64,000 bases of DNA from Thermopolyspora sp040678635 (GTDB taxonomy: Bacteria; Actinomycetota; Actinomycetes; Streptosporangiales; Streptosporangiaceae). The notes under the pieces are model-generated. The model saw only the letters and a list, made by a program, of their open reading frames with translations. It made no database searches and was not told the origin of the DNA. This document shows, piece after piece, positions 53,697 through 62,660 of this stretch. The stretch spans positions 434,001 to 498,000 of the forward strand of contig NZ_JBFATZ010000004.1 in assembly GCF_040678635.1 (NCBI RefSeq), in the 5' to 3' direction. The translations under genes and the position numbers were made by a program. Position 1 is the stretch's first letter. Every line of letters begins with the position of its first letter.

Positions 53697-54752
53697 TCAG
53701 GCTCCTTCCTGGGACTGGTCGCTCTCGCGCAGGCTGCGGCCGGTGAGGGCGAGGAACACGTCGTCGAGGGTCGGCCGCCGAACCTCGGCGGTGAGGGTCC
53801 ACAGCGCGGCGGCGTCCAGGGCACGCACGAGTTCGGGCAGTACGGCGGGGCCGTGCTGCACGCGAAACGTGACCGTGTCCGTCCCGCCGTCCCTCACCTC
53901 CACCGGACCGCCGCCCCCCACACCGCCCGGCGCTCCGTTCGCCCGGCCGTCTGGCGGCGTGCCGCGACCCGAGGTGATCTCGTGCGCGGTGGGGAGGCGT
54001 GCGGCGATCTCGGCGGCCCGCGCCGCCTCCCCGCTGCCGACGGTCACGGTGATCAGGTCACCGGCGAGATCGGCCTTGAGCCGCTCGGGGGTGTCGTCGG
54101 CGATGACCCGGCCGTGATCGATGATCATCACGCGCTCGGCCATGGAGTCGGCCTCGTCCAGATAGTGGGTGGTGAGGAAGATCGTGGTGCCGTGTTCCTC
54201 GCGCAGCCGCAGGATGTGTTCCCACAGGTTGGCGCGGTTCTGCGGGTCGAGCCCGGTGGAGGGCTCGTCGAGGAACAGCAGCTCGGGCCGGTGCATCAGG
54301 CCCAGGGCGATGTCGAGCCGCCTGCGCTGGCCGCCCGACAGGGTGCTCGCCGCACGGCCGCCGAGGGACTCCAGGTCCAGCCCCGCCAGCAACTCGTCGG
54401 CGCGCCGCCGCGCGTCGGCCCGGCTCATGCCGTAGCAGCGTCCCTGGTCGAGGAGTTCGTCGCGGACGCGGAAGTTGTCCCCCGAGCCGTGCCCCTGGCC
54501 GATGTAGCCGATGCGCCGCCGCGCGCCGAACGGATCGGTACGGATGTCGCATCCGGCGACGGTCGCCGTCCCGGCGGTCGGCGGCAGCAGCGTGGTGAGC
54601 ATGCGCAGGCTGGTGGACTTCCCCGCGCCGTTCGGCCCGAGAAAGGCGACCAGCTCGCCCTTCTCGACGTCGATGTCGAGGTCGCGCACGGCCTCGACGG
54701 TCTCGCCCTTCTTGACCCGGAAGCTCCGGGCCAGCCCGCGAGCGTGAATCAT
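53697..54752 (-). CDS. ABC transporter ATP-binding protein (DrrA-like)
   Basis: The 351-residue ATPase has Walker A GPNGAGKST, a Q-loop IGQGHGSGDNFRVRDE, signature STLSGGQRRRLDIALGL, Walker B LLFLDEPSTGLDP and LTTHYLDEAD. The C-terminal ~110 residues, with a Gly/Pro-rich insert and ending in RRPTLDDVFLALTGRSL, match the DrrA-type tail. AAGGAGAGG precedes the ATG at 54752. It exports with the following permease; substrate unknown. Confidence 0.94.
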   Translation of the reverse strand: MIHARGLARSFRVKKGETVEAVRDLDIDVEKGELVAFLGPNGAGKSTSLRMLTTLLPPTAGTATVAGCDIRTDPFGARRRIGYIGQGHGSGDNFRVRDELLDQGRCYGMSRADARRRADELLAGLDLESLGGRAASTLSGGQRRRLDIALGLMHRPELLFLDEPSTGLDPQNRANLWEHILRLREEHGTTIFLTTHYLDEADSMAERVMIIDHGRVIADDTPERLKADLAGDLITVTVGSGEAARAAEIAARLPTAHEITSGRGTPPDGRANGAPGGVGGGGPVEVRDGGTDTVTFRVQHGPAVLPELVRALDAAALWTLTAEVRRPTLDDVFLALTGRSLRESDQSQEGA

Positions 54753-54903
54753 CGCCTCTCCTTGCTTCAAATACTGGACATATATGGATAATTCGGGCAC
54801 ACCAAATCAGCGCCTCACAGTCGCGCCGATCGCTGATTGGGAGTCGCCGGGGAGATGTCCCGGCTCGAAGCTCGAAAAGCTTAGGCAGAAAAACACGCTA
54901 AAT

Positions 54904-54918
54904 GTCAGGAACCCTGAC
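54904..54918. promoter_or_regulatory. Operator-like inverted repeat between MarR gene and ABC operon
   Basis: GTCAGG-AAC-CCTGAC is a perfect 6-bp inverted repeat ending 12 bases before the marR-like start, in the divergent promoter region shared with the exporter. It is well placed for autorepression by the MarR protein. Confidence 0.55.
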
Positions 54919-54930
54919 TATCGTGACGGC

Positions 54931-55374
54931 GTGCGCCCCCCGCTCAAACCACCGATCGCCTACCTACTGGCGTACGCCGCGACGCTGGCGGCCAGACACG
55001 CCGAAGAGGAACTCCGCCCCCACGACCTGACCGTGCGCCAGTTCGGCCTCCTGATGCAACTGCGCCTGGAACCGGCCCTCACCATGTCCGAACTCGCCCG
55101 CCAACTCGGCGTCACCCGCCAGTCCCTCCACGAGATGACCGCCGAACTCGAACGAACCGGCCACCTGCGCCGCCTCCCCGGCATGACCGGCCGCACCCGC
55201 CGCCTCGAACTCACCCCGCGCACCGAACGCGCCATCCTCTACGCCCAGGCGACCCTCCTGGAGTCCGAGCCCGACTTCCTCTCCGGCCTCGCCCCGCACG
55301 AGATCGAGACCCTCCGCGACCTGCTACGCCGGGCCCTGGCCGGTGCGACCGACGACGAGTCCTGGCTGCCCTGA
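54931..55374 (+). CDS. MarR-family transcriptional regulator
   Basis: The 147-residue protein has the MarR winged helix (LTMSELARQLGVTRQSLHEM, TGHLRRLPGMTGRTRRLELT) between dimerisation helices. I chose the GTG at 54931 (RPPLKPPIAYLLAYAA), because the open frame upstream runs through the promoter and operator. It is divergent from the ABC exporter (178 bases between starts) and likely controls it and itself. Confidence 0.9.
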   Translation: MRPPLKPPIAYLLAYAATLAARHAEEELRPHDLTVRQFGLLMQLRLEPALTMSELARQLGVTRQSLHEMTAELERTGHLRRLPGMTGRTRRLELTPRTERAILYAQATLLESEPDFLSGLAPHEIETLRDLLRRALAGATDDESWLP

Positions 55375-55448
55375 TCCGTACGACCATGGTGAGACGGAAT
55401 GCGTCTACCGCGCGGACGGAATGTTGCAGGAGGATCGGCCTCGCGCCG

Positions 55449-55697
55449 CTAGATCCACTGGACGCGGACAATGTACACCTCTCGCTGCGGCTCCAGCACC
55501 AGGTACGTCACCAGGCCCTTGCCGGCGAATGCCCACGTCAACATGTTGCAGTCAGGGTTCTCTCGTTTCACCGGAGTCCCCGACCAGGGAGACAGCGACA
55601 GGGCCTTCACCACCTCGGCCAGACTTCGGACGGCGTCGGCGGGAAGAGCCGCGATCTGTTCCTGAGCAATGGGATCCGGCTCGCAGATCGCGTACAC
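55449..55697 (-). CDS. Putative RelE/ParE-like toxin
   Basis: The 82-residue protein (ICEPDPIAQEQIAALPADAV, LSLSPWSGTPV, GLVTYLVLEPQREVYIVRVQ) has the helix-then-beta-sheet outline of RelE/ParE-type proteins. The RelE assignment is by pattern, not by catalytic residues. Its GTG directly abuts the stop of the DUF6247-like gene upstream, the usual arrangement of a toxin-antitoxin operon. Confidence 0.6.
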   Translation of the reverse strand: MYAICEPDPIAQEQIAALPADAVRSLAEVVKALSLSPWSGTPVKRENPDCNMLTWAFAGKGLVTYLVLEPQREVYIVRVQWI

Positions 55698-56045
55698 CTA
55701 CAGGTCGACCTCGATGCCACGGTCGGCGAAGAGTTGCTTCCAGGTCTTGTCACCGTGAGGCACGGGTTCGCCGCGAGCCGCGAGCCGCTGGACACGATCG
55801 GCACGCTCGTACATCTCCACGCGGCCTTCGGGATCTCTGATGTTGTCGCACGCGATCAGCCACCACGTGTGGACGAACTTGTCGAGTTTGGTCACGTCGA
55901 GACTCTCACGCACCTCCGCGAGCGCCTGAGCGAGTCCCGCGTCGAACCCGTACACGTCCTGGGGGACGACCAGCGCATCCCTGATCGCGCGCAGATCCTT
56001 CTCCGGCAACCCGTCGGCCGGAGGTTCTGCGGTTCGCGCGCTCAT
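55698..56045 (-). CDS. DUF6247-like protein, putative antitoxin
   Basis: The 115-residue protein resembles DUF6247 proteins, which pair with small RelE-like genes in actinomycetes: DAGLAQALAEVRESLDVTKL and FVHTWWLIACDNIRDPEG. The ATG at 56045 (MSARTAEPPADGL) is preferred over a longer frame. It precedes the putative toxin without a gap. The 234 bases upstream contain no other gene. Confidence 0.6.
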   Translation of the reverse strand: MSARTAEPPADGLPEKDLRAIRDALVVPQDVYGFDAGLAQALAEVRESLDVTKLDKFVHTWWLIACDNIRDPEGRVEMYERADRVQRLAARGEPVPHGDKTWKQLFADRGIEVDL

Positions 56046-56279
56046 GTCGCCAGCATACGCAGACGTCATCGCAGCGGCCCAGCCGTGCACAGAGGTCGCC
56101 ATCGCCCAGCCCCCCAACAGACCGATAACTGTACGGATGATTATAGTCACTTTAAGTGAGAGGCATAGAGGTCCGCCGACGCCGCTTTACCGGGTCTTCG
56201 CCCTTCCCGAGGCGGTGGCGGTTTTCGGCTGATCGGACAGAGGGGAGAGAACCGGACACCATCCGAACGGGGAGGGAAG

Positions 56280-56613
56280 ATGCCGAGCAAGGAGCAGGTG
56301 TTGCGGCTGCTGTCGCGCGACCCGGCCTATGGGGACGCCCGACAGGATGTCCGCCGGGACGCCTATCGGGAGGTCGCGGCGGCCCTCGGCATCCCGGCGG
56401 GGCAGGCGTATCTGATCGCGACCGGTATCCCGGCCGATGGTGGCGGCACCGTGACCCGTGCCCAGCGTGAGCGTCCCGGTCTGCTGCCCTCGCGTTCGCA
56501 ACGGCTGGTGAATCCGCGTGAGGTGAGCCCCGTCGTGCGCGGGGACGTGCACGCGTGGGTGCGAAGGCGGGCCCGGACCGATCTCGCGGTGCGGGCGGGG
56601 GGAAGAGGCGGTC
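56280..56613 (+). pseudogene. Truncated gene upstream of formate dehydrogenase
   Basis: The first ~100 residues (MPSKEQVLRLLSRDPAYGD, AAALGIPAGQAYLIATGIPA, RPGLLPSRSQRLVNP) match a small protein often encoded just before actinobacterial formate dehydrogenase. After about VHAWVRRRARTDLAV the frame runs into the fdhA start region and loses meaning, so the 3' part is missing or frameshifted. GGGGAGGGAAG precedes the ATG. Confidence 0.6.
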
Positions 56614-58458
56614 ATGAACGTGTTCGTGCGGCTCGCCTCCTGGCCGGTTCTGCGGCAGTTCACCGGGCCGGATCGGTTCGGCCCGGGCGCCGCGGTGAAG
56701 TCGTCCCGCACCGGCTCTCTGCGGGCCCGGACCGCCTCCGCCGATCGGGTGGTGAAGTCGGTGTGCCCCTACTGCGCGGTCGGCTGTGCGCAGAACGTCT
56801 ATGTACGCGACGAGAAGGTGGTGCACGTCGAGGGCGACCCCGACTCTCCGGTCAGCCGGGGGCGGCTGTGCCCGAAGGGTGCCGCCACGCTTCAGCTCAC
56901 CACCGGTTCAAGCCGTCGTCATCAGGCGCTGTACCGACCTCCGTACGGCCGTGACTGGCGGAGGATCGACCTCGGCACCGCGATGGACATGATCGCCGAT
57001 CGGATCATCGCCACTCGTCGCGCCACCTGGGAGCAGGAGTGCGACGGCAGGCGTACGGCGCGGACGATGGGGATCGCCAGTCTGGGCGGGGCGACGCTCG
57101 ACAACGAGGAGAACTACCTGATCAAGAAGCTGCTGACCGCGCTGGGCGTGGTGCAGATCGAGAATCAGGCGCGGGTTTGTCACAGTTCCACGGTCGTGGG
57201 GCTTGGGACCTCGTTCGGGCGGGGTGGGGCCACCACGTTTCTGCAGGATCTGCAGCACTCCGACTGCATCATCATCGAGGGCTCCAACTTCGCGGAGGCG
57301 CATCCGGTGGGGTTCCAGTGGGTGATGGAGGCGAAGGCGCGCGGCGCGGTCGTCATCCACGTCGATCCCCGGTTCACCCGCACGAGCGCGCTCGCCGACC
57401 TGCACGTGCCGATCCGCGTCGGCACCGACGTGGCCTTTCTCGGCGGGCTCATCAACCACGTGCTCAGGCGCTGCGCGGGCACGCCAACATCCAGGGCTCC
57501 AGCGACATCCCGACGCTGTTCAACCTGTTGCCCGGCTACATCCCGATGCCGCACGCCCACCAGCACGAGTCGCTCGCCGACTTCCTCTTGATCGAGAGCG
57601 CCACCTGGTAGGAAGGACGGGCCGGAGATCGCCACCGGGGAGCTGCGTACCGAGGACATCGCCACCGAGGTGTTCTTCCTGCCCGCCGCCGCGCACACCG
57701 AGAAGAGCGGCAGCTTCACCAACACCAACCGCATGCTGCAGTGGCACCACCAGGCGGTGGAACCGGCCGGGGACGCGCGCAGCGAGCTGTGGTTCATGTA
57801 CCACCTGGGGCGGATCATCCGGGAGAAACCGGCCGGATCCACGGACCCGATGGACGCCCCGATCCTGGAGCTCACCTGGGACTATCCCATCGAGGGCGCG
57901 CAGGGCGAGCCGGTCGCGGAGGCCGTTCTCGCCGAGATCAACGGCTGGGACGCCGAGGGCCGCCCGCTCTCCTCCCCCGACGAGCTCAAGGGCGACGGCT
58001 CCACCGCCTGCGGGTGCTGGATCTACTGCGGCGTGTACGCCGACGGCGTCAACCAGGCCGCCCGCCGCAAACCGGCCGAGGAGCAGAACTGGATCGCGGC
58101 GGAGTGGGCGTGGTCCTGGCCGGGCAACCGGCGGCTGCTGTACAACAGGGCCTCGGCCCGGCCGGACGGGCGGCCGTGGAGCGAGCGCAAGAAGCTCGTG
58201 TGGTGGGACGCGGACGCGGGCCGCTGGACCGGGTACGACGTGCCCGACTTCGAGGCGGCCAAGCCGCCGGACTACCGCCCGCCCGAGGGCGCGACCGGCC
58301 CCGCGGGGCTGTCCGGCATCGACCCGTTCGTCATGCAGGCCGATGGGAAGGGGTGGCTGTTCGCCCCGGCGGGCACGCCGGGGTGGCCTCCTCCCGCGAC
58401 CCCCGGTACACCGTCGAGCCGCAACGGGCCCGGCTCAGCCGGGCCGAAGCCGGAAGGT
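56614..58458 (+). pseudogene. fdhA: Formate dehydrogenase alpha subunit, multiply broken
   Basis: The N-terminus is intact: SVCPYCAVGCAQNVYV (4Fe-4S), a molybdopterin domain with GGATLDNEENYLIKKL, and QARVCHSSTVVGLG with Cys (TGT) at the position that is Sec in some homologues. Near 57470 the frame breaks and jumps to ANIQGSSDIPTLFNLLPGY, then at about 57590 from HQHESLADFL to LIESATW. There a single extra A turns TGGTGGAAG into TGGTAGGAAG and stops the frame. A third segment (DGPEIATGELRTEDI to about 58380) is intact but in another frame, and the C-terminal third is missing. It cannot make a working enzyme. Confidence 0.85.
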
Positions 58459-58465
58459 AGCCCGC

Positions 58466-58564
58466 ATGCGCCACGTCAAAGATCATCTGCCGTTTTTGGT
58501 CATCGTCCTGGCCACCTGCGCGGCCGCCTGGCTGGCGGGCCGGGAGAACCGGCCCGCCCGCTGA
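58466..58564 (+). CDS. Possible 32-residue membrane peptide
   Basis: MRHVKDHLPFLVIVLATCAA then AWLAGRENRPAR is a short single-span frame with CGGAAGG upstream. It sits between the broken fdhA and the convergent SPFH gene and could be a true small protein or leftover reading. Confidence 0.3.
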   Translation: MRHVKDHLPFLVIVLATCAAAWLAGRENRPAR

Positions 58565-58567
58565 TGC

Positions 58568-59512
58568 TCAGCGCCCCTGCGGGGTGATGTTGATGTTGCT
58601 GCCCTGCGGTACGGGGACGACCTGGACCTTGCCGTCCTGAATGGCCTTCCACAGCACGGCGCCCTGCGGGCCGAGGACCTTGACGAGGTCGCGGATCGAC
58701 TCCAGCTCGGTCTTGACCTTGGTGTTGATCTGCTGCTGGGCGAGGTTCTGCTGCTTGGCGGCCTGCTCGGCGGCGAGGGCCTCGACGAGGCTCTCCGGGG
58801 GCTCGGGCTTCTGGATGGTCAGGACGATGTCGCCGCAGTCGCCGGTCCCGGCGTAGTTGGGCTGGCAGAAGTACTCGGCGCCGGCGGTCTCCTTGATGAA
58901 CTGCCGGGCGAGCTGCCCGACGCGGGCCTCCCACTGCTGCTTGATGTCCGGGTCGTTGAAGAGCTGGCGCCACTCGAACTCCTGGCTGGCCGCGTCGAGG
59001 GCGCGGTCGAGCGGCTGCTTGAGGTAGAAGTTCAGCATGCGGCGCCAGCCGCTGGAGGTGGCGCCCTCATCCTGGTACGCGGCGTACTTCAGGCCGATGC
59101 GCTCGTGAAACTGGCGCAGCACCTTGCAGTCGGTGTTGAGCGTCAGGGTGGCCGACCCGGCCACGGTCATCTGCACGTTGTCCTTGCTCACCACCGAGAT
59201 CGGCTTGGACTCGGCGTCCTCGGAGCCGGTGAAGTCGAAGGTGCGCTGGCCGAAGGGGTAGCTGAAGTAGGTGTCGCCGGGGCCGAGCAGGGTCGCGCCG
59301 CTGGAGGGGTTGATGCACCGCTCGAACTTGTTGGCCTCGAAGACGCCGCCCGCGTAGTGCAGCATGATCTCGTCGGGGGCGGTGCTGACCCTGGAGCAGC
59401 CCGAGGCGCCGAAGATCAGCAACACCACCGCGACGACGGCGAGCAGCAGTCCTCGCCTTACCCACTTACCCGCGCCGCCACTGGATGCCGTGGGTGACTT
59501 CTTGGCGCTCAT
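58568..59512 (-). CDS. SPFH/band-7 domain lipoprotein-like membrane protein
   Basis: The 314-residue protein has a hydrophobic segment (about 21-38) ending in a lipobox-like GASGC, an SPFH-type beta-rich domain (about 45-190) and a coiled-coil region rich in Ala, Gln and Glu (LVEALAAEQAAKQQNLAQQQ). SPFH proteins scaffold membrane microdomains. The exact role is unknown. The final ~35 residues (VVPVPQGSNINITPQGR) are short for the family. Confidence 0.82.
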   Translation of the reverse strand: MSAKKSPTASSGGAGKWVRRGLLLAVVAVVLLIFGASGCSRVSTAPDEIMLHYAGGVFEANKFERCINPSSGATLLGPGDTYFSYPFGQRTFDFTGSEDAESKPISVVSKDNVQMTVAGSATLTLNTDCKVLRQFHERIGLKYAAYQDEGATSSGWRRMLNFYLKQPLDRALDAASQEFEWRQLFNDPDIKQQWEARVGQLARQFIKETAGAEYFCQPNYAGTGDCGDIVLTIQKPEPPESLVEALAAEQAAKQQNLAQQQINTKVKTELESIRDLVKVLGPQGAVLWKAIQDGKVQVVPVPQGSNINITPQGR

Positions 59513-59606
59513 CTCGGCCTTTGCTCCCTCTTGACGGTTTTCGTGCGCGTTGACCGTACACGATCCCGGTGCGGGGCGCGGGGCCTGTGAGCGGACCGTT
59601 GTACGG

Positions 59607-61046
59607 CTAGTCGCCCAGCTCGGCGCGGCGGCGGGTCACGTACTCCTCCAGCTCCTCCCGGATGGCGTCGTCGAGGGGCGGCTGCTCGTACTCGGCGAGC
59701 TTGGCCTGGTAGATCTCACCGGCGCGGGCGGCGGTGTCCTTGGCGCCGCGGCGCATCCACCGCTCGTAGTTGTCCGACGACGACAGCAGCGGGCGGTAGA
59801 AGCAGGTGCGGAAGCGTTCCATGGTGTGGGCCGCGCCGAGGAAGTGGCCGCCGTGGCCGACCTCGACGTGGGCGTCGAAGGCGAGGGACTCCTCGTCGAT
59901 CTCCAGCGGGGTGAACTCCTCCTGCAGCATGCGCAGGATCTCGATGTCCACGATGAACTTCTCGAAGCCGCTGACCAGGCCGCCCTCCAGCCAGCCGGCG
60001 GCGTGCATGACCCAGTTCGCCCCGGCGAGGAACGTCGGCAGCATGGTCATCAGCGCCTCGTACCCGGCCTGGGCGTCGGGCACCTGGGAGGAGGTGAGGC
60101 CGCCGCCGGAGCGCCACGGCAGGCCGAAGTGGCGGGCGATCTGCCCGGTGCACAGCAGGCCGATCGCGGACTCGGGGGTGCCGAAGCACGGCGAGCCGGA
60201 CTGCATGTCGATGTTGGACAGGAACGAGCCGAAGATGACCGGGCAGCCGGGGCGGATGAGCTGGGACAGGGCGATGCCGGTGAGCGCCTCGGCCATCTGC
60301 TGGGCGAGCGTGGCCGGGATCGACACCGGGGACATGGCGCCCATCAGCAGGAACGGGGTGAGCACGACCGCCTGGTTGGCGGCCGAGTACTCGAACTGCG
60401 CGTCGAGCATGCGGTCGTCCCAGCGCAGCGGCGAGTTGCAGTTGATCAGGGAGATGGTGGCGGGGGTGCGCTCGATGTTCTCCCGGCCGCCGAACAGGAT
60501 CGAGGTCATCGCGATCGTGTCGGCGGCGTTCGGGCCGGACACCACGTTGCCCATGTAGATCTTGTCGGTGAGGGTCTGCAGGGCGTACGTCATGTCCAGG
60601 TGGCGGGAGTCGAGCGGCGCGTCGTTGGGCTCGCAGACCACGCCGCCGGCCGAGTCCATCTCGGGGAAGACCTGCGACAGCTTGCAGAAGCGGTGGTAGT
60701 CGTCGAGCGTGGCGTCGCGCCGCACCTCGCCCTCGCGCACGAACGGCGAGCCGTACACCGCGCCGAAGACCATGTGGTCGCCGCCGATGTGCACGGTGTT
60801 GGCGGGGTTGCGGGCCTGCACGTCGAACTCGCGGGGGGCCTTGGCGACCTGTTCCAGGATGAAGTCGGGGTCGAAGAAGACGTTGCTCTCCTCGACCTTC
60901 ATGCCCGCGGCGCGGAACAGGTCCACGGCGCGCGGGGAGGCGAACTCCACGCCGATCTCCGAGACGATGCGCCGCCAGCCGCGGTCCAGGGTCGCCATGG
61001 CGTCGGCGGAGAGGATCTCGTAACGGGGCATCTTGTTGACGAACAC
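59607..61046 (-). CDS. MttB-superfamily methylamine/betaine:corrinoid methyltransferase
   Basis: The ~480-residue protein matches the MttB superfamily (VIFGSFLSNIDMQSGSP, TPESAIGLLCTGQIARHFGL, HAAGWLEGGLVSGFEKFIVD). There is no in-frame TAG, so it is a non-pyrrolysine member; characterised ones demethylate glycine betaine, proline betaine, carnitine or similar quaternary amines and methylate a corrinoid protein. The GTG at 61046 has the best spacing from AAGGGAG; GTG 61052 and ATG 61031 are alternatives. It is divergent from an IclR regulator; the corrinoid and pterin partners lie beyond it. Confidence 0.9.
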   Translation of the reverse strand: MFVNKMPRYEILSADAMATLDRGWRRIVSEIGVEFASPRAVDLFRAAGMKVEESNVFFDPDFILEQVAKAPREFDVQARNPANTVHIGGDHMVFGAVYGSPFVREGEVRRDATLDDYHRFCKLSQVFPEMDSAGGVVCEPNDAPLDSRHLDMTYALQTLTDKIYMGNVVSGPNAADTIAMTSILFGGRENIERTPATISLINCNSPLRWDDRMLDAQFEYSAANQAVVLTPFLLMGAMSPVSIPATLAQQMAEALTGIALSQLIRPGCPVIFGSFLSNIDMQSGSPCFGTPESAIGLLCTGQIARHFGLPWRSGGGLTSSQVPDAQAGYEALMTMLPTFLAGANWVMHAAGWLEGGLVSGFEKFIVDIEILRMLQEEFTPLEIDEESLAFDAHVEVGHGGHFLGAAHTMERFRTCFYRPLLSSSDNYERWMRRGAKDTAARAGEIYQAKLAEYEQPPLDDAIREELEEYVTRRRAELGD

Positions 61047-61092
61047 GCGCACTCCCTTGACCTGGATGTACGCCCGATCTTACGCTCGAAGC

Positions 61093-61110
61093 ATGGAACC
61101 AGGGTCCCAT
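61093..61110. promoter_or_regulatory. Imperfect palindrome at the IclR gene start
   Basis: ATGGAACC-AG-GGTCCCAT has one mismatch between its 8-bp arms and overlaps the start codon. A regulator bound here could block its own transcript. The evidence is symmetry and position only. Confidence 0.3.
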
Positions 61111-61911
61111 GATGTGGAACTGACGTGGCGCCCCGCCGCCAAGGCCGCCCACGCCGGGAAGGCTTCGACGGGGACCCAGGCGATCGACCGGGCCGCGAGC
61201 CTGCTGGTGCGCGTGGTCGAGGCCGACACGCCGCAGACGTTCAGCCGTCTGCTCGCCGAGTCCGGCCTGCCCAAGAGCACGGCCTCCCGCCTGCTGTCGG
61301 CGCTGGAACGGCACGGCCTGCTGCGCCGCGACGGCTCCGGCGCCTTCCTGCCCGGCCCGGTGCTCACCCGGTACGCCGGGCGCGCGGGCACCGCCGACCT
61401 GATCACCGCGGCGCAGCCGGTGCTGGAGCGGCTGGGCGAGAAGACCGGCGAGACCATCAACCTCGCGGTGCTGTCGGGCGGCTCCCGCGGCGAGGTCGAG
61501 CAGGTGGCGCAGGTGGACAGCCGCTACCTGCTCGGCGCGATGAACTGGGTGGGCCTGCGCGTCCCGCTGCACTGCTCCGCGCTCGGCAAGGTCTTCGTCG
61601 CCTTCGGCGCGACCGACCTGCCCCGCGGCCCGCTGGAGCGCCGCACCGCGCACACCATCACCGACCGCGCCCGGCTCGCCGCGCAGTTCGCCGAGATCAG
61701 GAAGACCGGGTACGGCGTCGCCGTCGAGGAGCTGGAGCCCGGCCTGATCGCGGTCGCGGCCCCGGTGCGCGGCCGCGGCGGCCAGGTGATCGCCGCCCTC
61801 TCGGTCTCGGGACCGTCGATCCGGCTCGGCCAGGCCCAGATCGCCGAGATCGGCGAACTGCTGGTCTCGGAGGCCGACGCATTCTCCGCTTCGCTGGGTA
61901 CCTCCCAGTGA
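61093..61911 (+). CDS. IclR-family regulator of the methyltransferase cluster
   Basis: The 272-residue protein has a winged helix (TFSRLLAESGLPKSTASRLL) and an IclR effector domain (VPLHCSALGKVFVAF, GVAVEELEPGLIAVAAPV, ALSVSGPSIRLG). It starts at the ATG at 61093, 46 bases from the divergent mttB start, so both promoters overlap. It precedes the corrinoid-protein gene by 34 bases and probably responds to the quaternary amine substrate. Confidence 0.9.
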   Translation: MEPGSHDVELTWRPAAKAAHAGKASTGTQAIDRAASLLVRVVEADTPQTFSRLLAESGLPKSTASRLLSALERHGLLRRDGSGAFLPGPVLTRYAGRAGTADLITAAQPVLERLGEKTGETINLAVLSGGSRGEVEQVAQVDSRYLLGAMNWVGLRVPLHCSALGKVFVAFGATDLPRGPLERRTAHTITDRARLAAQFAEIRKTGYGVAVEELEPGLIAVAAPVRGRGGQVIAALSVSGPSIRLGQAQIAEIGELLVSEADAFSASLGTSQ

Positions 61912-61945
61912 TCCCGCCCATCACCGCCGAGCCTGGAGACGGGTA

Positions 61946-62608
61946 ATGAACGAGCAAGACATTCTTCGCGGACTGTACGACGAGACGCTGGTGGGCAACG
62001 CGCCGGCCGTGCTCGACCTGACGCACAAGGGCCTGGACCTGGGCATGGCCCCCGAGACGATGCTGTTCGACGCGCTGATCCCCTCGCTGGAGGAGGTGGG
62101 CGCGCGGTTCGAGCGGGGCGACTTCTTCGTGCCGGAGATGCTGATCGCGGGCCGCGCGATGGCGGGCGCGATGGAGGTGCTGCGGCCGCTGCTGGCGCAG
62201 ACGGGCGCGGCGTCGGTCGGCACGTTCGTCATGGGCACGGTCAAGGGCGACGTGCACGACATCGGCAAGAACCTGGTGAACATCATGCTGGAGGGCGCGG
62301 GGTTCACCGTGATCGACCTCGGCGTACAGGTGGCGCCGGAGAAGTTCGTCGCCGCCGTCCAGGAGCACAAGCCCGACATCGTCGGATTTTCCGCTTTTCT
62401 TACGACGACGATGCCGATGTTCAAGGCGAACATCAACGCGCTGGTCAAGGCCGGGCTGCGCGACCAGGTGCTCGTCATGGTCGGCGGCGCGCCGGTCACT
62501 CAGGAGTACGCCGACGCCGTCGGTGCCGACGGCTACGCGGCCGACGCCTCCACGGCGGTGCGCCGCGCCAAGGAACTGCTCGAACAGCGCCGTGCCCTCG
62601 TCTCCTGA
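61946..62608 (+). CDS. Corrinoid protein (cobalamin-binding methyl carrier)
   Basis: The 220-residue protein has an N-terminal helical cap domain (about 1-85) and a B12-binding domain with DVHDIGKN (His as cobalt ligand), GFSAFLTTTMP and GGAPVTQEYA. It carries the methyl group from the MttB homologue to the pterin methyltransferase. CTGGAGACGG precedes the ATG. It shares order and strand with the pterin methyltransferase. Confidence 0.95.
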   Translation: MNEQDILRGLYDETLVGNAPAVLDLTHKGLDLGMAPETMLFDALIPSLEEVGARFERGDFFVPEMLIAGRAMAGAMEVLRPLLAQTGAASVGTFVMGTVKGDVHDIGKNLVNIMLEGAGFTVIDLGVQVAPEKFVAAVQEHKPDIVGFSAFLTTTMPMFKANINALVKAGLRDQVLVMVGGAPVTQEYADAVGADGYAADASTAVRRAKELLEQRRALVS

Positions 62609-62660
62609 ACGGCCGTCCGTGAAGCCCTCGTCACCCGAACTCGTCTCGTAAGGACGGTCG

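Noticed and set aside
57150..57210. Selenocysteine codon in fdhA
   Set aside because: The active-site position is TGT (Cys), and the gene is a pseudogene anyway.
59607..61046. Pyrrolysine-encoding mttB
   Set aside because: The reading frame contains no internal TAG and no pyl genes are nearby.
61047..61092. Cobalamin riboswitch for the methyltransferase cluster
   Set aside because: The divergent gap is only 46 bases, far too short, and no B12-box was seen before the corrinoid gene.
59550..61112. 520-codon frame antisense to the MttB gene
   Set aside because: It is the mirror of a well-conserved enzyme and lacks any recognisable fold.
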